This document shows, in pieces, positions 7,025-14,831 of a DNA stretch of 24,330 bases (position 1 is the first letter of the stretch; each line of letters begins with the position of its first letter). Made by a program: the position numbers and the translations under genes. Below the pieces are notes generated by a model. The model did no database searches, was not told the origin of the DNA, and saw only the letters and a list, made by a program, of their open reading frames with translations. Source of the stretch: Rhodoferax sp. (GTDB lineage Bacteria > Pseudomonadota > Gammaproteobacteria > Burkholderiales > Burkholderiaceae_C); the NCBI GenBank assembly GCA_028711355.1, contig JAQTSL010000013.1, forward strand, positions 1-24,330, read 5' to 3'.

Positions 7025-8460
7025 GCCCGAGCCTGCCTTTGTCGCCCTTGTCGGTGTTGCTGGTGGATGACGAGCCGCGCTCGCTGGAGACCTTGCGGCG
7101 CACCATCGACGAGCACTTCAACGTGTTCACCGCAGATTCTGCGCAGACCGCGCACGCGCTGATGGAAAGCGAGCCGATCCAGATTGTGCTGTCTGACCAG
7201 CGCATGCCGGGCACCACCGGTGTTGACTTTTTGCGCCAGGTGCGCGCCCAGTGGCCCGACACCGTGCGTCTCATTCTGTCGGGCTACACCGAGGCCGAAG
7301 ACATCATCACCGGCATCAACGAGGCGGGCATCTGGCAATACTTGCTCAAACCCTGGCACCCCGACCAGTTGCTGCTGACCCTGCAAGGTGCGGGTCAACT
7401 GTGGCGCTTGCAACAAGAAAACCAGCGCCTCACGCTGGAGCTGCGCACCAGCCCGGAGCAACTCGCGCTGCGCGTCACCCAATTGCGCAATCAAGCCAAG
7501 GCCAAAGCGGGTTTTGACAAGATGGTTCGCGCGGTGGACAGCCCGCTCAACGAGGTTTGTCGCCTGGCACAAAAAGTGGCGCGGCACGATCTATCGGTGC
7601 TGATCACCGGCGAATCTGGCACCGGCAAAGAGCTGCTGGCGCGCGCTATCCACTACGCCAGCGAGCGTGCCGACGGCGCCTTCGTGGTCGAAAACTGTGC
7701 CGCCATGCCCGACAACTTGTTGGAAAGCGAACTGTTTGGTCACAAGCGCGGCGCCTTTACCGGCGCCACTGAAGCGCACATCGGCTTGTTCCAGCAAGCC
7801 GACGGCGGCACCCTGTTTCTGGACGAAATTGGCGAAACCTCACCTGCGTTTCAGGTCAAGCTGTTGCGCGCGCTGCAAGAAGGCGTGATCCGTCCGCTGG
7901 GCGACACGCGCTCGGTGGCGGTGAACGTGCGCGTCATTGCTGCCACCAACCGCAAGCTTGAAGCTGATGTGGCCAGCGGGCGCTTTCGTGAAGACCTGTA
8001 CTACCGCTTGGCCGGCATCACCCTGTACCTGCCGTCGCTGCATGAGCGCGCGCAAGACATCGCGTTGATCATTGCCGAAGTGCTGAAAAATGCCCCGCTG
8101 ATCGGGCGCAAATTCACCCCTGAAGCCTTGAAATTGTTGTGTCAGCACAGTTGGCCCGGCAACGTGCGCGAACTGCAAAACGAAATCCGCCGCGCGCTGG
8201 CGCTGGCTGACGGCATGGAGCTGGGCGCCGAGCTGCTATCGCCGCGCGTACGCCAGTTGCCAACGCCAGCAGAGACGGCGCCTGATCTGCCGCAAGATGA
8301 AGAAGAGGGTTTGCTCAAGCACCAGCTTGAGCGCGTTGAAGCGCGCATCATCAGAGCGGTGATGCACCGCCACCAAGGCAATAAGAGCCGTGTGGCTGAA
8401 GAGTTGGGCTTGACGCGGGTGGGCTTGCGCATGAAGCTGGCGCGACTGGGGCTGGGGTAG
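7021..8460 (+). CDS. hoxA: HoxA, NtrC-type activator of hydrogenase genes
   Basis: A 479-residue sigma-54-dependent response regulator. The receiver domain shows the acidic pair DD at 16-17, the phosphorylation site D59 in LSDQRMPG and K110 in YLLKPWHP. The AAA+ domain has Walker A GESGTGKE at about 197-204, the sigma-54 contact loop GAFTGA at 244-249 and Walker B GGTLFLDE near 262-269. A Fis-type helix-turn-helix with NKSRVAEELGLTRVGLRMKL lies at the C terminus. In Cupriavidus necator HoxA is active when unphosphorylated, and the partner kinase HoxJ switches it off in the absence of H2. It overlaps hoxX by 4 nt, and it faces hoxJ tail to tail. Its target hydrogenase promoters must lie outside this window. 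Confidence 0.93.
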   Translation: MSPSLPLSPLSVLLVDDEPRSLETLRRTIDEHFNVFTADSAQTAHALMESEPIQIVLSDQRMPGTTGVDFLRQVRAQWPDTVRLILSGYTEAEDIITGINEAGIWQYLLKPWHPDQLLLTLQGAGQLWRLQQENQRLTLELRTSPEQLALRVTQLRNQAKAKAGFDKMVRAVDSPLNEVCRLAQKVARHDLSVLITGESGTGKELLARAIHYASERADGAFVVENCAAMPDNLLESELFGHKRGAFTGATEAHIGLFQQADGGTLFLDEIGETSPAFQVKLLRALQEGVIRPLGDTRSVAVNVRVIAATNRKLEADVASGRFREDLYYRLAGITLYLPSLHERAQDIALIIAEVLKNAPLIGRKFTPEALKLLCQHSWPGNVRELQNEIRRALALADGMELGAELLSPRVRQLPTPAETAPDLPQDEEEGLLKHQLERVEARIIRAVMHRHQGNKSRVAEELGLTRVGLRMKLARLGLG

Positions 8461-8473
8461 AAATGCGAAATAC

Positions 8474-8520
8474 ATGAAATACCGTTCTGCTGTGCAAGCC
8501 GCAGAATGGGGGGCAGAGCC
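8474..8520 (+). repeat. Left arm of 47-bp inverted repeat flanking hoxVBCJ
   Basis: The arm begins ATGAAATAC, has 8 diverged bases, then a 22-bp block starting TGTGCAAGCC and ending ATGGGGG, one mismatch, and CAGAGCC. The reverse complement of 13788-13834 has the same plan; about 41 of 47 positions agree at most, with the identical blocks being 9, 22 and 7 bp. It starts 13 bp after the hoxA stop. Its GAATGGGGGGCAG part (8504-8516) also pairs with CTGACCCCCATTC at 8573-8585 (12 of 13), so a long-loop hairpin can form between hoxA and hoxJ and might act as a bidirectional terminator. Confidence 0.85.
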
Positions 8521-8609
8521 CAATCGGCGATGCGTCGTTGGCGGGGTTGCGGGTTTGAGCCCGAGTTGGGATCTGACCCCCATTCAGCTACCGCATGCGC
8601 GCTGCGGGT

Positions 8610-9986
8610 TCATCGTGAATTTGAAATCGGTATCGCTCGTTCAGCGTTTGTCGTTATCAGCGGCAATCGCAGCGTAAACACTGCGCCACCTCCTGGCTGG
8701 TTGCCACAGCGAAGGTGCCCGCCGTGCTGCTCGACGATCCCATAACTGATGGACAGCCCCAGCCCAGTGCCCTTGCCGACCGCTTTGGTGGTAAAGAACG
8801 GGTCAAACACGCGCGACAGATGGTCCGGCGCAATGCCCGGGCCGTTGTCTGCAAAGCTCACTTCAACGCTGTCTGCCAGACGCGCCAGGCTGATGCGCAA
8901 CACGGGCTGGGCGTTGCTGCTGGCGGCGTCTGACGCGTTTTGAATCAAATTCATCATCACCTGCAATAACTGCCCGGCATTGCCCTGCACCAAGCAGTCT
9001 GGCGTGTGCGTCCAGTGAATTTCAAAATGCGGCGCTGTACCCTTTTGCACCCAGTGGATGGCGCGCTCGACCACCGCGTTAAGCTCCACCGAGGCCACCT
9101 CTTCCTTGCCCGTGGTTGAAAAGCGCTTGAGCCCGTTGACGATCTCGGTGGTGCGCTGCGCACCTTCGATGGTGCCCTCCATCAAGGAGGGCAGATCGTC
9201 CAGCAGACGGTCAATGCGAAGCTCTTGGCGCAGCGCCTGCAGCGCGGGCGGCAGGTCGGTTTGGTGCACCGCTTGCAGGTACTGCGCCACGCGTTTGCTG
9301 TAGCGCTGCAACACGTGCACATTGCCCAGCACAAAGCTGATCGGGTTGTTGAGCTCGTGCGCCACACCGGCGACCAGACGGCCGAGAGATGCCATTTTTT
9401 CGGACTGCAGCAACTGCTGCTGGGCGGTTTTGAGCGCGTCGTGGGCTTCGCGCAGTTGCCGGTAGGCGCGCTTGAGTTCGCCCATCGGCCGCCCCACCAG
9501 CACTTGCCCCACCGCGTGGCCGTTGCTGTTGAGCCGCGGCGTGCAATTCATGTCCACGGGGATGGCCTGTCCGGTGGCGTCACGCAGGTTGATCTCGACC
9601 GGCGCCATCTCATGCGTGGCCGCGTGGAAGGTGGCCAATTGCCAGCGCTGCACGCTTTGCGCGTCGGCCAGCAGATCAGTCACATTGCGCCCGCGCAGCT
9701 CAGGCTCTGCAATGCCGACCAGGGTACACAGGGCGGCGTTGGTTTCTTCGATCACGCCGTCGCGGTTGCACGCAATCAGCACATCGCTCATGGCACTGAT
9801 CAGGCTGAATATGAATTGCTGCGACTGCTCCAACTGGGTGTTTTTGGCTTCCAGCTCCACCTCGTCAGCCACCAGTTCGGAGTACACCTCTTCCATCTTG
9901 TGGATCACTTCCAGCCAGGTGTCTTCACCCACGCCTTCGAGCTCATTGCTGGGTAGCTCCAAGGGCAACCGAGTCTGTGGTGGCAT
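8610..9986 (-). CDS. hoxJ: HoxJ, H2-signal histidine kinase
   Basis: A roughly 458-residue soluble histidine kinase with no membrane helices. It has an N-terminal PAS-like domain (about 58-165, with MSDVLIACNRDGVIEETNAA in part), a short coiled coil, a dimerisation domain with H210 in GVAHELNNPISFVLG, and a catalytic domain with the N box (LIQNASDAA), the G1 box DNGPGI, the F box FDPFFTTK and the G2 box GTGLGLSI. HoxJ forms a complex with the regulatory hydrogenase HoxBC and controls HoxA phosphorylation. All catalytic motifs look intact, unlike the known Cupriavidus necator H16 HoxJ, which carries an inactivating glycine change. I chose the ATG at 9986, 17 bp after the hoxC stop; an upstream start at 10028 would overlap hoxC. 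It is the last gene of hoxV-B-C-J and converges on hoxA. Confidence 0.9.
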   Translation of the reverse strand: MPPQTRLPLELPSNELEGVGEDTWLEVIHKMEEVYSELVADEVELEAKNTQLEQSQQFIFSLISAMSDVLIACNRDGVIEETNAALCTLVGIAEPELRGRNVTDLLADAQSVQRWQLATFHAATHEMAPVEINLRDATGQAIPVDMNCTPRLNSNGHAVGQVLVGRPMGELKRAYRQLREAHDALKTAQQQLLQSEKMASLGRLVAGVAHELNNPISFVLGNVHVLQRYSKRVAQYLQAVHQTDLPPALQALRQELRIDRLLDDLPSLMEGTIEGAQRTTEIVNGLKRFSTTGKEEVASVELNAVVERAIHWVQKGTAPHFEIHWTHTPDCLVQGNAGQLLQVMMNLIQNASDAASSNAQPVLRISLARLADSVEVSFADNGPGIAPDHLSRVFDPFFTTKAVGKGTGLGLSISYGIVEQHGGHLRCGNQPGGGAVFTLRLPLITTNAERAIPISNSR

Positions 9987-10003
9987 ACGGTCTGGACCCT
10001 GGC

Positions 10004-11500
10004 CTAATGCACCGTGCAGACCATGCACGGGTCAAACGAACGCACAATGTGCTGTACCGCCACGCTGTCGTTGGCTGCTGCGTTGCCCGCCGTGGGTAGA
10101 TCCATTGGCGCGCCCACCAGTGCGGCCTCCAGCGCGCCAGGGATGCCTTGCGCGTCGCGCGGGGAAAAGTTCCAACTGGTCGGGGCGATGATCTGGTAGT
10201 GGCTCAAACGGCCATCGTCGATGCGCAGCCAATGCCCGAGCGCGCCGCGTGCCGCCTCGACCAGGCCCACGCCCTGCGCTTGGGCGGGCAATTCGTGCGG
10301 CTGGAAAAACGGTGCATGCAGCTCGATCGCATGCAGCCACTGCTCCATCTGCGGCAGGATGCGGGCGATCTCCAGCAAGCGTGCCAGCACGCGCGGCAGC
10401 ACCGTGCCGCCGTGCTGCGCCACGGCGTCGTGGATCAACGCGTGGCCATCGACCAACTGGCGCGCCAGTGCGCCGGTCTGCACCACACAGCCAGCCAGCC
10501 GCGGTGCCTTGTTCCAACTGTAGGCATCGGGTTTGTCAGCGTCGGGCTCGGTCAGGCCGTTCATCGGATGGCGCGCTGATTCAGACGATGTGTCGCGGTA
10601 CCAGGCGTGGTGGCTGTCTTCGGTGATGTCTTGCGTGGTCAGCGGCAGGCGTTGCTGCGTGCCGGCATCCCACACGCCTTGCAGCCAGGCCGGTACGCCG
10701 TGCGCGTCAGGGTAGGCACCGTAGCTCAGGTACCGGTTGGGGCCAGCGCCCAGCGTGGCCAGACCGGTGTCGGCGGCCAGTTCCAGCAACAGCGTCAGGT
10801 CGCTTTCAGGGTATTGCTGGCACCAGCGTTGCAAGGCTGCCAGATCGGTCAGCGCGGCAACTTCTTCCAGCGGCCCGCCAAACAGCGTACCCTCCAGAAA
10901 GGCGCGCATCTCGCGCACTCGCACCAGCAAGCGCACGCGCTCACTGGCCTCCAGCGCTCGCGCACTGCCGCCGGGCAAGATGGCACCGGTGTGCGGCCAC
11001 TTGCCGCCCAGCGTGCCGACCAGCTCAAACCAGCGTACCCGTGCCGCCACAGCAGCGCGGTTGTGCAAACCGTTGCCGGGCGTACTGCCCACCAGCGCGC
11101 CAAAGCGCTGTTGCGCGCGCTCAAACCAGGCGCGGCCACGATAGACCTGGCGCGTGAAATCGGGCATGAAAAACAGGTAGAAATGCGTCAGGTGGTCGGC
11201 CAGGTTTTCACAGCCCAGCATCAGGTCGGTGGCCAGTACGCCATTGGCGGGCGGCTGGGCGTTGCAAGCCTGGCGCAGCGCCAGCGCGGCGGCGACGGTT
11301 TGTGACACCGAGCAGATGCCGCAAATCCGCGGCACGATGGTCAGCGCGTCCAGCGGGGCGTGCCCGGTGAGCATACGCTCAAAGCCGCGGTACATCGGTG
11401 CATTCACTCGCGCGTCGGCCACACGCCCCTCTTGCACCGTGAGTTGCACCTCCAGGTCGCCCTCGACCCGGTTGAACGGCCCCAGAATCAGGCGGGTCAT
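10004..11500 (-). CDS. hoxC: HoxC, regulatory [NiFe] hydrogenase large subunit
   Basis: A 498-residue large subunit of the cytoplasmic H2-sensing hydrogenase. The N-terminal nickel ligands are C60 and C63 in RICGICSVSQ, E13 lies in FNRVEGD, and the C-terminal ligands are C492 and C495 in DPCMVCTVH. The protein ends exactly at that histidine. Energy-conserving hydrogenases carry an extra C-terminal peptide that is cut off during maturation; its absence is diagnostic of the HoxC/HupV sensor class. The start overlaps the hoxB stop by 4 nt (ATGA), which supports coupled synthesis of the two subunits. It partners HoxB and HoxJ. Confidence 0.95.
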   Translation of the reverse strand: MTRLILGPFNRVEGDLEVQLTVQEGRVADARVNAPMYRGFERMLTGHAPLDALTIVPRICGICSVSQTVAAALALRQACNAQPPANGVLATDLMLGCENLADHLTHFYLFFMPDFTRQVYRGRAWFERAQQRFGALVGSTPGNGLHNRAAVAARVRWFELVGTLGGKWPHTGAILPGGSARALEASERVRLLVRVREMRAFLEGTLFGGPLEEVAALTDLAALQRWCQQYPESDLTLLLELAADTGLATLGAGPNRYLSYGAYPDAHGVPAWLQGVWDAGTQQRLPLTTQDITEDSHHAWYRDTSSESARHPMNGLTEPDADKPDAYSWNKAPRLAGCVVQTGALARQLVDGHALIHDAVAQHGGTVLPRVLARLLEIARILPQMEQWLHAIELHAPFFQPHELPAQAQGVGLVEAARGALGHWLRIDDGRLSHYQIIAPTSWNFSPRDAQGIPGALEAALVGAPMDLPTAGNAAANDSVAVQHIVRSFDPCMVCTVH

Positions 11501-12501
11501 GGCCGCCCCCGCTTGCTGCGTGGCGCCGGTGCCACCACCACATGGTCGCTGTGCGCGTTGATCTTGACGCGTTTGGGGGTGGCGCTTTTGGACAGCGAAG
11601 CCAGCGCGACAAACCAGGCTTTTGGCATATCGGTCGGCAGGCCGATCGGAATGCCAGCCAGTTTGGGCGTGATTTGGAACGCGTGGCCCGGGTTCTGAAA
11701 GCCCGGCGCGGTGCAGTTGATGCAGGCGTAACCACCGCGCAGGCACGAGCCATTGCCGTTCCACAGCCGAATGTTGCAGTCGGCGTTGGCCTGCGTACCC
11801 TTACAGCCCAGGTTTTCCATCAGGCAACCCAGGTCAGACGGCTGCGCCGCGCTGGCCTTGTATTCGTAGTATTCGTTGCGGGTGCAGGCGTGGTGTACCA
11901 GTTGGTCGGCGTAAAAGCGCGGGCGCCCCAGCGGGTCCAGGTCGCCCGCACCGAGCGCGTCAGCAGCCAGCAGCATCAGGGTGTCGATGACCCAGCCCGG
12001 GTGCGTCGGGCAACCCGCCACGTTGATCACTGGGAGTGCGCTGCCGCTGCGAAACGACGTCCCCAACAGGCCGCCGGGCTGATCATCTTCATATTGCAGA
12101 CCGCAGGCATCGGTGGCGTTGGAGCCGGTCGCACTGATGCCACCCCAGGCGGCGCAACTGCCGATGGCCAGCACGTGCCGTGCCACGCCGCTGAGCTGGC
12201 TTACCCAGTCGATCATCGGTCGGCCGCTGCCTGCCAGCAGATGAAAGCGGCCACTGCCGTGCGGGCCGCGCAGCAGCGCGCCTTCGATGCACAGTGCGTC
12301 GAGCCGCACCCGCCCAGTCAAGCAATCGTCCAGCAGTTGCAGCAGCTCGTGCTGGCTGGCCAGCGACAGGGCCGGGTGCCACAACAGGTTGACGCCGTTG
12401 GCCTGTAACTGCGCGGGCAGATCGGGCGTGTCGGCGCACAGCAGCGACATGCTGCAGCCACCACAACCGCCCGACTGCAACCACAACACGTTCAACGCCA
12501 T
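11497..12501 (-). CDS. hoxB: HoxB, regulatory [NiFe] hydrogenase small subunit
   Basis: A 334-residue iron-sulfur subunit of the H2 sensor. Cysteines that should bind the Fe-S clusters are visible: C13 and C16 in GGCGGCSMSL, GSCAAWGG, AGCPTHPGW, the HACTRNEYYEY segment, ENLGCKG, and the C-terminal CNIRLWNGNGSC and ACINCTAPGF. There is no Tat signal peptide, as expected for a sensor that stays in the cytoplasm. A tail of roughly 60 residues follows the last cysteine cluster; in Cupriavidus the HoxB tail is needed for contact with HoxJ. The start is supported by CGGAG 7 nt upstream. It follows hoxV after 50 bp and overlaps hoxC. Confidence 0.95.
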   Translation of the reverse strand: MALNVLWLQSGGCGGCSMSLLCADTPDLPAQLQANGVNLLWHPALSLASQHELLQLLDDCLTGRVRLDALCIEGALLRGPHGSGRFHLLAGSGRPMIDWVSQLSGVARHVLAIGSCAAWGGISATGSNATDACGLQYEDDQPGGLLGTSFRSGSALPVINVAGCPTHPGWVIDTLMLLAADALGAGDLDPLGRPRFYADQLVHHACTRNEYYEYKASAAQPSDLGCLMENLGCKGTQANADCNIRLWNGNGSCLRGGYACINCTAPGFQNPGHAFQITPKLAGIPIGLPTDMPKAWFVALASLSKSATPKRVKINAHSDHVVVAPAPRSKRGRP

Positions 12502-12551
12502 GTTCCGCTCCGTTGTGCGGCACCGCAGGCTGCGGCACCAAAGGTTGCAGT

Positions 12552-13694
12552 CTATACCGTGCAGACCACACAGGGGTCAAACGCCGCCGCCAGCCGCTGG
12601 GCCATCGCAGTGTCTGTGGGCGACAGCGCCGCCAGCGCCTTGGCTAACCTGCCTTGCGGGTGAAAGTTCCATTCGGTCGGGGCAATCACCTGGTAGTCCC
12701 GTACGCTGCCGTCTGGGTTGCAGTGCGCCCAGTGCAACAGCAGGCCGCGCGCCATCTCGCACCAGGCCAGCGCCTGGCCCGCGCCGGTGACCAGCACGCC
12801 GCTGCTTAAAAGCGCAGGCGTATGACTGGTCGTTGGTGTGGCCTGCGATAGTTCAATCAGCTCAAGCCAGCGAGAACTGATGCGGTATTCCAGCGTCAGC
12901 GTCGCCGCCTCAGCGCGATGGCGCAGGCGCGTCCACGGGCCGTTTTCGGCGCACTGACCGCGCCAGTTTGGGTACTGGCAAAAATCGGGGTCGCGCTGCA
13001 TCTGTTGCACCAGGTCCAGCAGGCGCTGGCCTTGCACGCCCGGGTCGGGGTCCAGCAGATGCAGGGCGGGCACGCTGGTTGTCAGGGGGGCGGCGTGTTG
13101 CAAGCCATCGGCCAGGCAGCGGGCCGGCAATAACCGACTGGCGTGCGCCTGGCACCACGCGGCCAGCGCACCCGGTGCCTGCAGTTGCGCCAGCCAGTCG
13201 GCGCTGGCTTGTAACAGCACCCGGCGGGCCAGCCAGTCATTGAGTTGCGCCAGTTGTTGCCACGCTAGCGCTTGGTCGGTGACCGGTGTGGGGGTGACGA
13301 GCGGCAGTGGGCAGCCGTTGAGCCAGGCTAACTGTTCGGCCCCGTTCAGCGCCAAGCCCAGCCGTTGCGGCCAGTCCAGCGTGATACTGCGCAGGTGGTC
13401 GCGTGCCGTTTCCAGCAATAGCAGCACGCTCGCTTGGACGGGTGGCGCCGTAGAACTTGTGGCGCCCGTTAGGCTGGACTGCGCCGCCGCCAGCGCCTGG
13501 CGCGCGCTGCGTTGGTGGGCGTGGGCGCACAAGGTAAAAACGCTGCCTAGCGTACGTATTGCTTGTTCTGGTCGCTGTCCCGCCAGCAACTGGCGCAGTC
13601 GCCCAGGCTGCAAGACGGGCCGCCGACCCTGGATCGCCGGGGACTGGCCGGGGCAGAGATGGTATTGGCCAGCAATGGCGGCCGGAGCAGTCAT
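12552..13694 (-). CDS. hoxV: HoxV/HupK-type hydrogenase maturation scaffold
   Basis: A 380-residue protein that looks like a degenerate hydrogenase large subunit. The N-terminal metal motif is reduced to one cysteine (SVFTLCAHAHQRS in place of RICGxCxxxH). The C-terminal part keeps VIAPTEWNFHPQG and the pair C375/C378 in FDPCVVCTV, where the protein stops. HupK/HoxV proteins are thought to carry the Fe(CN)2CO cofactor before it is handed to the real large subunit. In Cupriavidus hoxV belongs to the membrane-bound hydrogenase operon; here it heads the sensor operon, 50 bp before hoxB. The start has no clear Shine-Dalgarno sequence. Family assignment is firm at the level of 'large-subunit-like, HupK/HoxV', less so for the exact symbol. 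Confidence 0.82.
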   Translation of the reverse strand: MTAPAAIAGQYHLCPGQSPAIQGRRPVLQPGRLRQLLAGQRPEQAIRTLGSVFTLCAHAHQRSARQALAAAQSSLTGATSSTAPPVQASVLLLLETARDHLRSITLDWPQRLGLALNGAEQLAWLNGCPLPLVTPTPVTDQALAWQQLAQLNDWLARRVLLQASADWLAQLQAPGALAAWCQAHASRLLPARCLADGLQHAAPLTTSVPALHLLDPDPGVQGQRLLDLVQQMQRDPDFCQYPNWRGQCAENGPWTRLRHRAEAATLTLEYRISSRWLELIELSQATPTTSHTPALLSSGVLVTGAGQALAWCEMARGLLLHWAHCNPDGSVRDYQVIAPTEWNFHPQGRLAKALAALSPTDTAMAQRLAAAFDPCVVCTV

Positions 13695-13720
13695 ATCTGA
13701 TCGAGCAAAGGTGCGCGGAT

Positions 13721-13775
13721 GTCATGCCGGACGCGATCCGCCATCCATGGATTGCGGGTCGTGGCCCGCAATGAC
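13721..13775. repeat. REP-like palindromic element upstream of hoxV
   Basis: A 55-bp element bounded by GTCAT and ATGAC. Inside are two hairpins, GCCGGAC-GCG-ATCCGCC (imperfect) and TGCGGG-TCGTGG-CCCGCA, on either side of ATCCATGG. The form is that of the short extragenic palindromes common in proteobacteria. It lies 27 bp upstream of the hoxV start, so it would fall in the hoxV leader or promoter. Confidence 0.65.
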
Positions 13776-13787
13776 AGCCAGCGCAAC

Positions 13788-13834
13788 GGCTCTGACCCCC
13801 ATTCTGCGGCTTGCACAGACAAGCTGTATTTCAT
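13788..13834 (-). repeat. Right arm of 47-bp inverted repeat flanking hoxVBCJ
   Basis: Reverse-complement partner of 8474-8520 (described there). It lies between the hoxV start and the DUF3567 stop, so the two arms enclose hoxJ, hoxC, hoxB and hoxV and no other gene. A small CATCC-TTCG-GGATG hairpin at 13832-13845 follows directly. Confidence 0.85.
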
Positions 13835-13862
13835 CCTTCGGGATGCCTCATGGCGATGTACG

Positions 13863-14171
13863 CTAGTGCAGCATCACCGGGTTTTGCGCCAGCTCGGCGT
13901 AACTCTCAAGGGTGTCCTCCACCTCTTCCTGGCTGGGCGTCTTGAGCTGCCAGGCTGAAATATGTTGCTGGAACAGTTCGGCCCAGGAGCCGTCCAGATA
14001 AACCTCTTTGCCGGTACGCTTGTTCACAATTTCGAAGCCGTGGCGCGCCAGTCGCGGAATGATCAGCAACTGTTCGCCCGCTTTGAGCGTATCGGCCGGA
14101 ACGTCTGCCGTGACCGCATTGGCCAGCATATGGGTCACGGAAAAAGTTTCAGAGTCGTAGAGGGTGTGCAT
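13863..14171 (-). CDS. DUF3567 family protein, function unknown
   Basis: A 102-residue soluble protein. The start MHTLYDSETFSVTHM, the central HGFEIVNKRTGKEVYLDGSWAELF (in part FEIVNKRTGKEVYLDG) and the end ELAQNPVMLH match what I know of the beta-proteobacterial family DUF3567. No signal peptide or membrane helix is present. Its role is not known. It lies 69 bp downstream of greB on the same strand and could be cotranscribed with it; no good Shine-Dalgarno sequence precedes the ATG. The hairpin at 13832-13845 lies just after its stop. Confidence 0.8.
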   Translation of the reverse strand: MHTLYDSETFSVTHMLANAVTADVPADTLKAGEQLLIIPRLARHGFEIVNKRTGKEVYLDGSWAELFQQHISAWQLKTPSQEEVEDTLESYAELAQNPVMLH

Positions 14172-14240
14172 GGGGGAAATTATGCTCGAAATGCGTCAAA
14201 CCTATAGCTGGGTGCAAATGTGCGGAATTCAAGCGACTCT

Positions 14241-14822
14241 TCAGGCAAGGCTGGTCGTATCTGCAGGCGGCGGGTAGCTGACCTGCAACACCTCGATCTC
14301 ATCGACCCGGTCGGGCATCACCAGCTTGAGCGAGTCACCCTGGTGCGCCTTGAGCAGCGTGCGCGCAATCGGTGACACCCAGCTCACCTCACCGGCGCTG
14401 CTGTTGGCCTCGTCGATGCCAACAATCTTGACGCAGCGCAGGGCGCCGGCTGAGTCGGCGTAGCTGACGCTGGCGCCAAAAAATATCTGCGTGGCACCAA
14501 AGTGCAATGCCGGGTCGGCCACCACCGCAATTTCCAGCCGTTTGATCAGAAAACGCACCCGCCGGTCGATCTCGCGCAGGCGCTTTTTGCCATAGATGTA
14601 GTCACCGTTTTCAGAGCGGTCGCCGTTGCTGGCGGCCCAGTGCACCGCCTCTACTACTTTGGGGCGATCCAGCTCTACCAGCTCTTTGAGTTCGCCGCGC
14701 AGCCTGGCAAAACCGTCGGGCGTGATGTAGTTCTTGCCACCGGCAGGCAGCGCGGGCAGCGTTGGTTCGACGTCTTCGTCGCTGCTGTCGTTATTGGATT
14801 CTTTGGTAAAGGCTTTACTCAT
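14241..14822 (-). CDS. greB: Transcription elongation factor GreB
   Basis: A 193-residue factor expected to rescue backtracked RNA polymerase by stimulating transcript cleavage. The N-terminal coiled coil includes ASNGDRSENGDYIYGKKRLREIDRR (cited in part: GDRSENGDYIYGKK), whose acidic tip D and E are the catalytic residues, and the C-terminal FKBP-like domain shows GEVSWVSPIARTLLKAHQGD in part. It is longer than Escherichia coli GreB (158 residues) because of about 30 polar, acidic residues before GKNYITPDGF, a feature common in beta-proteobacterial GreB. The start lies 9 bp after the stop of the SPFH gene, so the two are probably one transcript. Confidence 0.93.
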   Translation of the reverse strand: MSKAFTKESNNDSSDEDVEPTLPALPAGGKNYITPDGFARLRGELKELVELDRPKVVEAVHWAASNGDRSENGDYIYGKKRLREIDRRVRFLIKRLEIAVVADPALHFGATQIFFGASVSYADSAGALRCVKIVGIDEANSSAGEVSWVSPIARTLLKAHQGDSLKLVMPDRVDEIEVLQVSYPPPADTTSLA

Positions 14823-14831
14823 GGCGCGTGA

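Noticed and set aside
9225..9956. 243-codon plus-strand frame opposite hoxJ
   Set aside because: Antisense to intact kinase motifs; no recognisable domain.
13695..13787. Sigma-54 promoter before hoxV
   Set aside because: One minimal GG-N10-GC spacing exists on the minus strand, but the surrounding bases do not fit the consensus and it lies inside a palindromic repeat.
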